Source: an uncultured Peptococcaceae bacterium
Lineage (GTDB): Bacteria; Bacillota; Desulfotomaculia; Desulfotomaculales; Desulfallaceae
Direction of reading: 5' to 3'
DNA length: 32,554 nt
Assembly: GCA_913064925.1 (NCBI GenBank)
Contig: CAJYBN010000003.1
Coordinates: 1-32,554 of the forward strand
Shown: one piece after another, positions 24,448-32,430 of the stretch
How the letters are laid out: every line of letters begins with the position of its first letter
How positions within the stretch are numbered: position 1 is the first letter of the stretch
Notes under the pieces: model-generated
Database searches by the model: none
The model's input: only the letters and a program-made list of their open reading frames with translations
Told to the model about the DNA's origin: nothing
Position numbers and translations under genes: made by a program

Positions 24448-25758
24448 TCACTGCAAAAGCACATAGGGCAAGAAGGTGGCCAATTCTGGAAAAGCCATCA
24501 ATAATACCAAACAAAATATTAACGCCAGTAAAAAAGGCCAAATCCCTTTAAAAATTACTTCCAGTGGTATATCCTGGGCGACCCCTTTGATAACATATAC
24601 GTTCATACCCACCGGCGGTGTGATGACGCCCATGGCCACCACCATGACGATTATCACGCCAAACCATATCGGATCATACCCAAGAGTGGTAACCGCAACG
24701 GGAAAAAAAATGGGTATGGTAAGCAGAATCAGCGCCAACGCGTCAATAAAACAACCAAGAATTAAATAAATCAACATGACAATACCCATCACAACAAAAG
24801 ACGGCAGGGATAATGAACCGGCCCAGTTCGCCAACTCGAAGGGAACCCTGCTGATGGCCATAAAGCGGCCAAAAATAACGGCTCCGGCCACCATGAACAT
24901 GATCATAGCCGTGGTCCGCGTGGTATCCAAAAGGGATTGTTTAAACCCCTCCCAACTGAGGCGTCTTGCGACCAAGGCCACGCCTAAGACCCCCGCCGCA
25001 CCTACAGCACCCGCTTCCGTAGGAGTAAACCACCCGGCGAAAAGGCCCCCTATGGAAAGGGAAAACACAATTAATACTTCTCCCAGCCCCCCGCGGAGCG
25101 CATTGAGCCTCTCTTGCCAGCCGGCCCTGGGGCCGGCTGGCCCCAATTGGGGTTTGCGGGAAACCAGAATAAAAATAGCCGCCATGTAGAACAGCATCAG
25201 AAGAATCCCCGGTACAATTCCGGCCATAAAAAGCTTGCCTATTGATTGTTCCGTCGCCATACCGTAAACAATCAAAATAACGCTGGGCGGGATGAAGACG
25301 CCCAAAACTCCGCCGGCGGCCACGCTAGCCGTAGCGAGGGAATTATCATATTTGTATTTTCTCATCTCCGGCAGGGCAATGGCGCCCATAGTGGCGGCGG
25401 TAGCCGTGTTGGAGCCACAAATAGCCCCAAATACAGCGCATGCCGCCTGCGTTGCTATAGCGAGCCCGCCGGGATAATGCCCGATCATTTTATAGGCAAA
25501 AACATACAGCCTGGAGCCAATTCCCGAGTAATAAGCCAGAAACCCCATCCAAACAAACATGGCGATAACGCTCAGTGAATAAGAAGAAAAAGTTAAATAG
25601 GTTTCCTTGGCCACCATGCTAAAGGCTGCCGCGGGCGAAGACAAGACGCTAAACCCGGCAAAACCCACTAAAGCCATGGCAAAGGCGATGGGCATTCTCA
25701 TTATCAGGAGGGCGAAAAAAACCAGGATGCCCAGCACACCAACCAGTTCAGAACTCAT
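24448..25758 (-). CDS. dctM: TRAP transporter large permease DctM
   Basis: A protein of 436 residues, close to the usual length, with about 12 hydrophobic segments. Landmarks are the N-terminal LIMRMPIAFAMALVGFAGF, the ICGSNTATAATMGAIALPEM loop, GGVLGVFIPPSVILIVYGM and the TPPVGMNVYVIKG motif near the end. It is the Na+-driven membrane subunit that carries organic acids across the inner membrane with DctQ and the periplasmic binding protein. Its ATG overlaps the dctQ stop (ATGA). It is the last gene of the operon, followed by the terminator at 24336-24375. Confidence 0.95.
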   Translation of the reverse strand: MSSELVGVLGILVFFALLIMRMPIAFAMALVGFAGFSVLSSPAAAFSMVAKETYLTFSSYSLSVIAMFVWMGFLAYYSGIGSRLYVFAYKMIGHYPGGLAIATQAACAVFGAICGSNTATAATMGAIALPEMRKYKYDNSLATASVAAGGVLGVFIPPSVILIVYGMATEQSIGKLFMAGIVPGILLMLFYMAAIFILVSRKPQLGPAGPRAGWQERLNALRGGLGEVLIVFSLSIGGLFAGWFTPTEAGAVGAAGVLGVALVARRLSWEGFKQSLLDTTRTTAMIMFMVAGAVIFGRFMAISRVPFELANWAGSLSLPSFVVMGIVMLIYLILGCFIDALALILLTIPIFFPVAVTTLGYDPIWFGVIIVMVVAMGVITPPVGMNVYVIKGVAQDIPLEVIFKGIWPFLLALIFCLVLLMAFPELATFLPYVLLQ

Positions 25759-26246
25759 TTACCAAGTGCCGCCTTTTTTATGGAGTCCAGCAGCCTTACC
25801 AACAGCACCAGGCATAGCGCCAGCAGGCCGAAGGAAACAAAATATACAAAGGGGTAAAAGGGGGTTTGCGTCGTTGGAGAAACCACGCCGTTAACACTCA
25901 TACTATGGGCATATTTTCCGATGTACCAGGCAGACAGCCCCCAGAAACACAGGGCAAAAATGTTGGTTATGATTTCAACAATCGCCTGTACTCGGCAAGA
26001 AAAACGGTCTACCACAAAACTTACTGCAATGTGCCCGTTTTGCAGGGCGCAGGAAGCTAAAGCCAAGCCAATTGCCACTGCCGTCAAAAAGCCGACATAT
26101 TCATAAGTACCCAAAATGGGATGATTAAATACAGCGCGCAAAAGTACGTTGGCCACAACCAGCACCATAATGGATACTATACAAAAAGCGGCTATTCTGT
26201 CCAGCAATCGACAGAGCCATGCAACCAAACCCGATAATTGTTTCAT
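25755..26246 (-). CDS. dctQ: TRAP transporter small permease DctQ
   Basis: A protein of 163 residues. The start ATG 26246 follows GGAGG by ten bases; longer open sequence upstream is noncoding. Four membrane helices are visible: around IAAFCIVSIMVLVVANVLLR, VGFLTAVAIGLALASCALQN, ITNIFALCFWGLSAWYIGKY and FVYFVSFGLLALCLVLLVRL. The motif LRAVFNHPILGTYEYVGFL is typical of DctQ. The subunit clamps DctM and is needed for transport. The stop overlaps the dctM start by four bases. The gene is 135 bases downstream of dctP. Confidence 0.93.
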   Translation of the reverse strand: MKQLSGLVAWLCRLLDRIAAFCIVSIMVLVVANVLLRAVFNHPILGTYEYVGFLTAVAIGLALASCALQNGHIAVSFVVDRFSCRVQAIVEIITNIFALCFWGLSAWYIGKYAHSMSVNGVVSPTTQTPFYPFVYFVSFGLLALCLVLLVRLLDSIKKAALGK

Positions 26247-26381
26247 GATGGCAAAACCTCCAACCATCTTCTTGAAAATAAACTGCTTGCCGCCGGCACT
26301 TGTTCCCTCCATTGCGTGGCGTTTGCGTGGCGTTATTGAAGAGAACACAATTTGCCGCGGGAAACCACTTTTAAAAGGCGT

Positions 26382-27482
26382 CTACTGGTATTCTTGATTA
26401 TACTTTTCGGCTAGGCTTTTAACTGTATCTAAAATTTCCTGCCCATTGAGTCCTTTTTCGTTCATTTTAGCCACAAACTGGTCCTGGATAGGTTTAACGC
26501 GCTCTATCCAGCGTTCCTTTTCTTCCTCCGCAAGGGTAATAACCTCCATACCCATTTCTTCCACTGCCCACTTTAACGCGGATTCGTTTTGTTTATCCCA
26601 CAAGCCCATAGCTACTTCTTGGAAGTATTTCTCATTAACCTCTTCAATGGCCTTTTGCACGTCCGGGCTCAATGAGTTCCACTGATCCAGGTTCATGGTA
26701 ATAAAAAACAGTGTATTGTAGAGAAAGGGCGTCAGCGTCAAATAGTCGGTGACTTCAGCATGTCTCCAGCCCTTCAATACCTCAACGGGAGAAAGGTTGC
26801 CCTGGACAACCCCCTTAGATAAAGCTTCATAAGCTTCGGACTGGGGCATGGCTACCGGAGTTGCTCCCAGCATCTCCAAGGTTTTAGCACTCAACCCGGT
26901 AGCCCTTATCTCCAAACCTTGCAGGTCGTTAAGATTGCGAACCGGTACCTTGGTAAACAAATCACCCGGGCCGGTGGTGAGTACCATCATCAGCTTGGTA
27001 TCCTGAACCTCTTCAGGATTTAGCTGTTTAATGCCCTCCCAGGCAACCTTGCTGGCCACCTTTGAGTTATTGTAGGTAATACCCGGTAATTCAAACGCCT
27101 CCAGCACCGGAAAACGCCCCCGGGTATATGCGAAACAGGAAAGGCCGATGTCGGCAATGCCATTCACCACCCCATCATAAATCGCGTCTGCCTTAAGCAG
27201 GGTTTCACCGGGGTAGCTGGTAATTTTTACCTGCCCGTTGGTAGCCTTCTCAACAGCTTTGGCCCAGGGTTGTACCAATTCTGTTTCAGCCGGGTGAGTG
27301 CCGGGAAAAAAATGCGCCAATTTAAGTTCAATTGTTTGCGGCTTGCCCTGTTCCGGCGTAGATTCAGTCGATGAACAACCCGTCAAGGCAATAAGTAACA
27401 TAATTACTAAAAACACCAGCATATTTTTGTTTTTAAACCGTAAAATACTCCGCCACCCTTGACTACAACATGACCGTTTCAC
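26382..27482 (-). CDS. dctP: TRAP transporter solute-binding lipoprotein DctP
   Basis: A protein of 366 residues. GTG 27482 is the start; AAGGAGG lies seven bases upstream. A hydrophobic signal (MLVFLVIMLLIA) leads to the lipobox LTGC, with Cys36 as the lipidation site, so it is a membrane-anchored extracytoplasmic protein. The mature part has the DctP pattern: IELKLAHFFPGTHPAETELV, VVNGIADIGLSCFAYTRGRF, LQGLEIRATGLSAKTLEMLG and GVVQGNLSPVEVLKGW. The arginine in IRATG is the usual carboxylate ligand, so an organic acid is the likely substrate. It is the first gene of the dctPQM operon, with a structured leader upstream. Confidence 0.93.
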   Translation of the reverse strand: MKRSCCSQGWRSILRFKNKNMLVFLVIMLLIALTGCSSTESTPEQGKPQTIELKLAHFFPGTHPAETELVQPWAKAVEKATNGQVKITSYPGETLLKADAIYDGVVNGIADIGLSCFAYTRGRFPVLEAFELPGITYNNSKVASKVAWEGIKQLNPEEVQDTKLMMVLTTGPGDLFTKVPVRNLNDLQGLEIRATGLSAKTLEMLGATPVAMPQSEAYEALSKGVVQGNLSPVEVLKGWRHAEVTDYLTLTPFLYNTLFFITMNLDQWNSLSPDVQKAIEEVNEKYFQEVAMGLWDKQNESALKWAVEEMGMEVITLAEEEKERWIERVKPIQDQFVAKMNEKGLNGQEILDTVKSLAEKYNQEYQ

Positions 27483-27495
27483 TGTTCTACCTCCT

Positions 27496-27703
27496 TAAAT
27501 TACTAATTAAATAGCAATAAAAAAAACCCCCGTAGGAGTTTGCAAAGAAGAGCAGCAATTTCCCCTCTCCTTCACCTGCCGGTAACCACAAGCGTCCTTA
27601 CACGGGGAAATACCACTCCGCTTTTCCTACCGTCCTATCCGTCCAACCTTTTGTAACCAGTTATGTGTCCGTGCTACCCGTACCACCAATAACTCCATTA
27701 TAT
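27496..27703 (-). promoter_or_regulatory. Candidate structured leader of the TRAP operon
   Basis: A perfect TATAAT (27703-27698 on the minus strand) suggests a transcript start near 27691, though the -35 is weak. The roughly 200-base leader contains ATTTCCCC paired with GGGGAAAT (8 bp), AGTTAT with ATAACT, and then a T-tailed hairpin just before the dctP ribosome-binding site. I do not recognise a known riboswitch class. Attenuation is inferred from the layout. Confidence 0.45.
27519..27541 (-). terminator. Terminator-like hairpin just before dctP (possible attenuator)
   Basis: On the minus strand AAACTCC and GGGGTTT pair (one G-T) around TACG and run into a T tract. The hairpin lies about 25 bases before the dctP ribosome-binding site, with no room for a promoter between them. 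Confidence 0.65.
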
Positions 27704-27940
27704 GACAAACAGTACTATGGATAGCAAATCAATGAGTTTTTCTTTTTATTCTTTTTATAATTTATAAAATCATATTCAGCACGTAATAGCAAATTCCTCC
27801 CTACCGTGAAAATTTTTTTGAATAAATTTTGCAACCGGAATGCAGCAAGTACCGAGATCAAGTTAATGGTTTAGCTTAAGATCCATTGATTTAAGTAGTG
27901 ATCCCCGCCGGCGTAGCGCCCGCAGCGAAGACCAGCGGGC

Positions 27941-27970
27941 AAAAAACACCCCGCCCGGAATGCTGCGGGG
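27941..27970 (-). terminator. Rho-independent terminator
   Basis: On the minus strand CCCCGC and GCGGGG form a stem around a ten-base loop, followed by TGTTTTTT. It probably ends a transcript that covers the small gene at 28259-28429 and the structured region below it. Confidence 0.75.
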
Positions 27971-28021
27971 TCGGATTGTTTACATGAGGTACTTCTATCA
28001 CCTTCGCTTGCGCCAAGCTCC

Positions 28022-28165
28022 GCGCCGGGTAACTTAATTGCTTACTTCAAAGGAAACCAGCCCGTCCCGAGCTCAATGTCCTGCCCCGGCTCGGGCTGGT
28101 GCGCGTATCCGGAAGCGCGCCTGTCGATTTCACCTCCTTCGCTTCGCCAAAAATTTTACCCGGCG
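28022..28165 (-). ncRNA. Candidate structured RNA (nested inverted repeats)
   Basis: An outer 11-bp inverted repeat encloses an inner compound hairpin in which CCAGCCC pairs with GGGCTGG and GAGC with GCTC (28057-28099). A terminator follows 52 bases downstream on the minus strand. The flanking sequences CACCTTCGCTTGCGCCAA and CACCTCCTTCGCTTCGCCAA are similar. No known RNA family is recognised; it could also be an intergenic repeat. Confidence 0.3.
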
Positions 28166-28258
28166 CTTCATACGCCCTTCGCCCTTGGAACAAAAATCGC
28201 CTGCTTCGGTTTGTCAACGACCTTCTGCGCGGTTTCTTGAGTATGCTGCGCAGGGCGT

Positions 28259-28429
28259 TTAAACGTTAATTCTAATGTCGTCTTCTTTGTTTTCGTTTTT
28301 CCTTTCCTTCTCCTTTTTACCGGGTTCAATTTCAATAGGCTCGGCCACTTCAAAATTCGGGTCGCGCAATGGCCTGTACAGGGGAATGTTATTATTTCCC
28401 TCTTTTCGTTCCTTTTTGTCGCGCGGCAT
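28259..28429 (-). CDS. Small highly charged hypothetical protein, 56 aa
   Basis: ATG 28429 is preceded by AAGGAAGGAGAT at ideal spacing, the main reason to call it. The protein starts MPRDKKERKEGNNNIPLYRP, continues LRDPNFEVAEPIEIEPG and ends in a dense Lys/Glu/Asn tail. There is no membrane segment or known motif. In another frame the sequence after its stop continues as ETAQKVVDKPKQAIFVPRAK up to 28168, so a frameshifted longer protein is possible. It is isolated and of unknown function. Confidence 0.55.
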   Translation of the reverse strand: MPRDKKERKEGNNNIPLYRPLRDPNFEVAEPIEIEPGKKEKERKNENKEDDIRINV

Positions 28430-28509
28430 ATCAAATCTCCTTCCTTTCATTTTTTTTATTATGCGTCAATACATTAAAAAAATACAGGAAACCCGTATCC
28501 ATTAGCTAG

Positions 28510-28743
28510 TACTGGGAAGCAGCGGCGGTTACCCTGCTCTTCGCCCTGGGTTCCTTTCTGAAGGTCAAAACACTGAACAAGACCAGAAACGCCATCAAAC
28601 AACCAACGGAATTGGCACCGCTGCACGCCGTCATAAAAACGAAAACCGGGAAAAAGGAAATCCCGGCGGAAGAAATGGCGACGGTAGGCATAGTAACGAT
28701 AAAATCGGGTGGTAAAATACCTGTTGACGGCACCATATTTTAA
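28510..28743 (+). pseudogene. Fragment of a heavy-metal P-type ATPase
   Basis: A stretch of 77 codons, open from just after a TAG to a TAA. It reads YWEAAAVTLLFALGSFLKVK, TLNKTRNAIKQPTELAPLHA, then a short variable part and VGIVTIKSGGKIPVDGTIF. This matches the membrane helix and actuator domain of P1B-type (Zn/Cd/Pb or Cu) ATPases, normally about 700 residues. The DKTGT phosphorylation domain and the metal sites are absent and no start codon is seen. Its stop overlaps tail to tail with the aminotransferase stop. Confidence 0.85.
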
Positions 28744-29900
28744 CCGTAAGTTTTAAAAAATCGCTCCAGACGGTCCAGCCCTTCCTTTATGTTATCGAGC
28801 GAATTGGCGTAAGAAATGCGTATGTAACCGTTACAGTTTTGCCCAAAATCAATGCCCGGGGCTACGGCTACTTTGGCCTTTTCCAGAATTTCAAAGGCAA
28901 ATTTATAGGAATCGCTGCTGAACTTGGTTATATTGGCCAGAACATAATAAGCTCCTGTGGGCTCAACCCGGGTGGCAACACCCATTTCCCGCAAACGCGC
29001 GAGCAAATAGCGCCGGCGTTCATCGTATATCTTTACCATATCGGCTACGTGCCCGTCGCATTCCCGGAGAGCCGCTATTCCCGCGGCCTGCACAAAAGAA
29101 CCGGCGCAAATAAACAGGTTCTGCTGCAATTTTTGTATGGACCGTACGAATTGCGGCGGAGCGATAACGTAGCCCAGCCTCCAGCCGGTCATGGCGTACC
29201 GTTTGGAAAAACCGTTAATAACAAAGGCCCGGTCGGTATACTCCAGGATGGTATGTTCCTCACCCTCGTAAACGAGCCCGTGATATATCTCGTCAGATAT
29301 GATATAACAATCCAGGTTGCTTATGTTCCGCAGCTCTTCCCCGCTAAAAACGTTGCCCGTGGGGTTGGAGGGGGAGTTCACCATTACGGCCCTAGTCCTG
29401 GAACCGGTTTGTTTCTTAATGTCTTCCAACCTGTACTTGAATCCCTGTTCTTCGTACACGTTAATAAAGACGGGTTTGCCTTCTGTGTAGCGGATAAATT
29501 TAGGGTAGCAGGCGTAATGGGGGTCGGGGAGTATCACTTCGTCTCCCCTTTCCAGGAGTACGGAAAAAACCAGCAGCATAGCCGGGGATGTTCCCGAAGT
29601 GACGACAATTTGCTCGGGCGAAACGCGCACACCGTATTTGCGCCAGTAGTAATTGGCTATTTCCTCCCTTAACTCCAACTTGCCCAGGCTGTGTGTGTAA
29701 TGCGTATCACCGTCCCGCAACGCCTTTATGGCAGCTTCCTTGATCGGTTCCGGCGTTTCCAGGTCTGGTTCCCCTATTTCCAGGTGAATAATATCGTCTC
29801 CTCGAGACTGCAATTGTTGCGCCTTTTCCAGAACGTCCATCACTAAAAAGGGCTGAATATCACGGGCTTTTTGCGCTATTTCCTGCACATCGCTGGTCAT
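28740..29900 (-). CDS. Class I PLP-dependent aminotransferase
   Basis: A protein of 386 residues, full length for the family. The PLP lysine is K233 in GFSKRYAMTGWRLGY. The cofactor-contacting residues N179 (SPSNPTG) and D203 (SDEIYHG) are present, and the C-terminal arginine that binds the substrate carboxylate is in YIRISYANS. The N-terminus has IIHLEIGEPDLETPEPIKEA. ATG 29900 has AAGGAGCGG seven bases upstream. It transfers amino groups between an amino acid and a 2-oxo acid, most like the aspartate/aromatic/alanine group; the substrate is not assignable. It appears monocistronic and runs convergently into the P-type ATPase fragment. Confidence 0.92.
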   Translation of the reverse strand: MTSDVQEIAQKARDIQPFLVMDVLEKAQQLQSRGDDIIHLEIGEPDLETPEPIKEAAIKALRDGDTHYTHSLGKLELREEIANYYWRKYGVRVSPEQIVVTSGTSPAMLLVFSVLLERGDEVILPDPHYACYPKFIRYTEGKPVFINVYEEQGFKYRLEDIKKQTGSRTRAVMVNSPSNPTGNVFSGEELRNISNLDCYIISDEIYHGLVYEGEEHTILEYTDRAFVINGFSKRYAMTGWRLGYVIAPPQFVRSIQKLQQNLFICAGSFVQAAGIAALRECDGHVADMVKIYDERRRYLLARLREMGVATRVEPTGAYYVLANITKFSSDSYKFAFEILEKAKVAVAPGIDFGQNCNGYIRISYANSLDNIKEGLDRLERFFKTYG

Positions 29901-30049
29901 TTGGGCACCGCTCCTTCACAAAATAATTGTTGGCTGGCCTTCATACCTGGCTAAAAAGCCGGGCAACGCCGGCCGTGTGTTCCTTGCTGCCCGGTAATGT
30001 ATGTAGTTCCCGGCATTATGTCAATTAACTGAACCGTTTACCCACTTGG

Positions 30050-30842
30050 CGCTGGTTTTTCTCCTCGTTTACCACCAGTTCAAATACGTCAGGCCTGGCA
30101 TAATGCCCCATCACGTCAAAATCGAAGGATTGTTTTTATTTTGTTGGCACGGTAATTTACAGCATTATATTCTTCAACTGGTGCTATTTTACCGCCATCA
30201 AGGAAACTTCCCTTTCCGTGGCCGTCATCCTATTATACACGTTATACACGGCCCCGGCGTTTGTCACGGTGATTTCCCGCGCGTTGTTCAAAGAGCAATT
30301 CACCGCCAGAAACTGCTGGCGCTGGCTCTTACCTTTGCGGGCTGCGTCCTGGTCACCGGTTACCTGCCCGGCACGGGGAACGCTATATCCGCTTTCGGGC
30401 TGCTGGTAAGGCTGGATTCGGGTCTTGGTTATTCCCTGTACAGCATTTTCGCAAGGCTGCCCTTGGTAAATACCAGACGCTCACCATTACCACCTCCACG
30501 TTTTTGTTTGCCAGTCTTTTCCTGCTGCCCGCCAGCAGGTTATGGGAATATGCCGGGCTGCTTAAGCACCCGGAAGCCTGGGGTTTGACTGCGGCTTTGG
30601 GCTTTTTCCCCACCGCCCTCACATACATCCTTTATACGAAAAGCCTGTCGTACGTGGAATCAAGCAGGGCGTCCATAACGGCCATCATCTAGCCTGTAGT
30701 GGCCACAACGTTGGGTATTTTAGTTTTCAAAGAAACACTAACCGCCTGGCAGCTGGTGGGAATTTTTTTGGTCCTCGCGGCCATCGTGCTGGTGCAGGAA
30801 AAGACCGGACAGGATGACCAAGAAACCGGGGTTACCTGTTAA
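30050..30842 (+). pseudogene. Frameshifted EamA/DMT transporter
   Basis: EamA homology is spread over several frames: LALVFLLVYHQFKYVRPG; then CYFTAIKETSLSVAVILLYT; then LLALALTFAGCVLVTGYLPG; GLGYSLYSIFARL; FLLPASRLWEYAGLLKHPEA; and YVESSRASITAII followed by a TAG stop before PVVATTLGILVFKETLTAWQ. At least three frame changes plus the nonsense codon make it non-functional. A perfect 9-bp duplication TTATACACG (30233-30250) inserts three residues. The N-terminal part is missing. The final frame ends at 30842. Confidence 0.85.
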
Positions 30843-30867
30843 CGGCCGCTGCCTTTAAAAACAGCAT

Positions 30868-30894
30868 CCCCCCGGCCGGCCCCTCAAGGCCGGG
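30868..30894. terminator. GC-rich hairpin downstream of the permease
   Basis: CCCCGGCC and GGCCGGGG form an 8-bp stem with a ten-base loop. On the minus strand it is followed by GGATGCTGTTTTTAAA, where the T-run is several bases away, so termination strength is uncertain. Confidence 0.5.
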
Positions 30895-30986
30895 GATAAC
30901 CCGTCCGCAAGCATCATTTTTCGTCATTCCCATAAACCTGCTGCCGGAAAAACTGTTCCCCCTCCCGTTACATGTGCAAAGCGAAA

Positions 30987-32375
30987 TTACGACAACAAGG
31001 GTACGGCGGAAATCAGCGCCAACATAACGGCAGCATACAGCCAGTTGGAGCGAGCCACGGACAAGGAAGACTTGCGCATCAATCCAGACATTATAAGGGT
31101 TATGCCGGTAAAAGGCGAAGCCAGCACGCTGGTAGCCCAACCGCCCACCAGCACTAGAGAAAGCTGCTCGGTGGACAACCCCAGCAGGGCAGGCTGCAGT
31201 GAGGCGCAATAAGCTGTTACAGTAACCATGGGCATAATCCCCACCAACGACATAAGCACAATAGAAAATGCCAGCAAAAAGCAAAGCAGGCAGGGACTCA
31301 GACCCGCAAGCTGCCCAAATAACAGCGATATTTTTTCCCCGCTACCGGAATGCAATAATGCAGAGGCGAGGAAGCCGGCACCCAAAAACATAACTATTTC
31401 CGAAGCATAGCCGGGCAAAGCGGTGGTTACATAACTGCGGTAAGCGGAATAAATTACTTTTCCTTTACCGAGCAAGCCCAACCACAGAACCGGGTAAACC
31501 AGTGCCAGCAAGGGAACTACGTTGAAAACAGGTACCGTGGTCTCAACAGCTATAATAACAATAACACCAAGGAACAAACTGCAAAAAATAACTAATTCCA
31601 GTAACTTTTTTGCATTTAAAGTCGATTTTGGCTTATCTTTTCCGGAATAGGGTGTATTTTTGCGATTGAATACAATGTGGATTACCCAGCCTACCACCAA
31701 ACTCAGCAAGGTGAATATGAGACCGCCCCGGGCGAATATCGCCCATGGTAAGGCCAAGTAAGAGATTACCAGAGCCACGGAAACCATGTTCGGTGACCAG
31801 TAAATTGACGAGCAAAATCCCCTAACAATAGCAGCAGGCACGGCTCTAAAGGCAGAAGACCTGTTGCCGTGCATAATCAACTGATATACAATGGGAAGAG
31901 CGCCCATGTTCATCAAGGCGCCGAAGAAATGACCCAGCAAAGCGGGAACCCAGAACATTCTGTGGTTGTTGTTCATAAACCTGTCAACCAGGGCATCCAG
32001 CACTTTGTAATACCCGCCGTGCTCCAGGGGCAGTCCAAAAATGGGTACTAGCACTAACAGCGTTACCAGGTTGGCGTTTTTTGCCACGGCGCTAAGCCAC
32101 AGTCCCGCTTCCGCCTCGGATGAAAAAAATAATATCACGCCGGCCGCAAACAAAGCCAGGGCCACCACGCGGGTATTACCTTTTACAAAGGGTAAGCTTA
32201 TGATCACAGACAGCACGCATACTATGCTTAGGATAACGCCCAGCCAAGACCAAGCCAGGTATGCCTTGGCCAGGTAAATTATGGCTATACTCATACAAAA
32301 CACGGGTAGTGCTTTGTGTAATAAAATGCCTGGCACTGAATATTCTTTTTTGGCGTATACAAATGTCGTTTTCAA
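30987..32375 (-). CDS. Polytopic permease, ion-transporter-superfamily-like
   Basis: A protein of about 462 residues with 12 or more hydrophobic segments. The start is set at TTG 32375 (MKTTFVYAKKEY), since GGAGG lies seven bases upstream; ATG 32414 has no such signal. Noted segments include NLVTLLVLVPIFGLPLEHGG, a GHFFGALMNMGALPIVYQLI region, ALPGYASEIVMFLGAGFLAS and VGGWATSVLASPFTGITLIM. The re-entrant-like Pro/Gly-rich regions in both halves suggest the ion transporter (IT) superfamily, which includes citrate, dicarboxylate and arsenite carriers, but I cannot assign a substrate. It follows a trypsin-like protease gene on the same strand. Confidence 0.7.
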   Translation of the reverse strand: MKTTFVYAKKEYSVPGILLHKALPVFCMSIAIIYLAKAYLAWSWLGVILSIVCVLSVIISLPFVKGNTRVVALALFAAGVILFFSSEAEAGLWLSAVAKNANLVTLLVLVPIFGLPLEHGGYYKVLDALVDRFMNNNHRMFWVPALLGHFFGALMNMGALPIVYQLIMHGNRSSAFRAVPAAIVRGFCSSIYWSPNMVSVALVISYLALPWAIFARGGLIFTLLSLVVGWVIHIVFNRKNTPYSGKDKPKSTLNAKKLLELVIFCSLFLGVIVIIAVETTVPVFNVVPLLALVYPVLWLGLLGKGKVIYSAYRSYVTTALPGYASEIVMFLGAGFLASALLHSGSGEKISLLFGQLAGLSPCLLCFLLAFSIVLMSLVGIMPMVTVTAYCASLQPALLGLSTEQLSLVLVGGWATSVLASPFTGITLIMSGLMRKSSLSVARSNWLYAAVMLALISAVPLLS

Positions 32376-32430
32376 TGCATACCCTCCGCCGGCTAACCCT
32401 ACATTCCGCAGCATAATAGCCGTGATATTA

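Larger units (their letters stand above)
27704..28258. other. Intergenic region with GC-rich inverted repeats
   Basis: No supported gene. The left part is AT-rich. From 27905 it becomes GC-rich with several hairpins: GCCCGC/GCGGGC at 27918-27940, a terminator at 27941-27970, a compound stem at 28057-28099 and an outer inverted repeat GCGCCGGGTAA (28022-28032) / TTACCCGGCGC (28155-28165). A minus-strand transcript from the 28259-28429 gene would read through it. Confidence 0.6.

Noticed and set aside
27660..27700. GGTGGTACGGGTAGCAC segment on the minus strand as a T-box antiterminator
   Set aside because: It resembles the T-box core only partly (lacks ACCGCG) and no specifier stem or biosynthetic/aminoacylation gene fits.
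28168..28434. 88-codon minus-strand frame beginning MICRATKRNEKREI
   Set aside because: Its first half is a frame-shifted reading of the 28259-28429 gene, which has the better ribosome-binding site; only its tail may be relevant.
28506..28736. 76-codon minus-strand hydrophobic open frame
   Set aside because: It is antisense to the clear P-type ATPase fragment on the plus strand.
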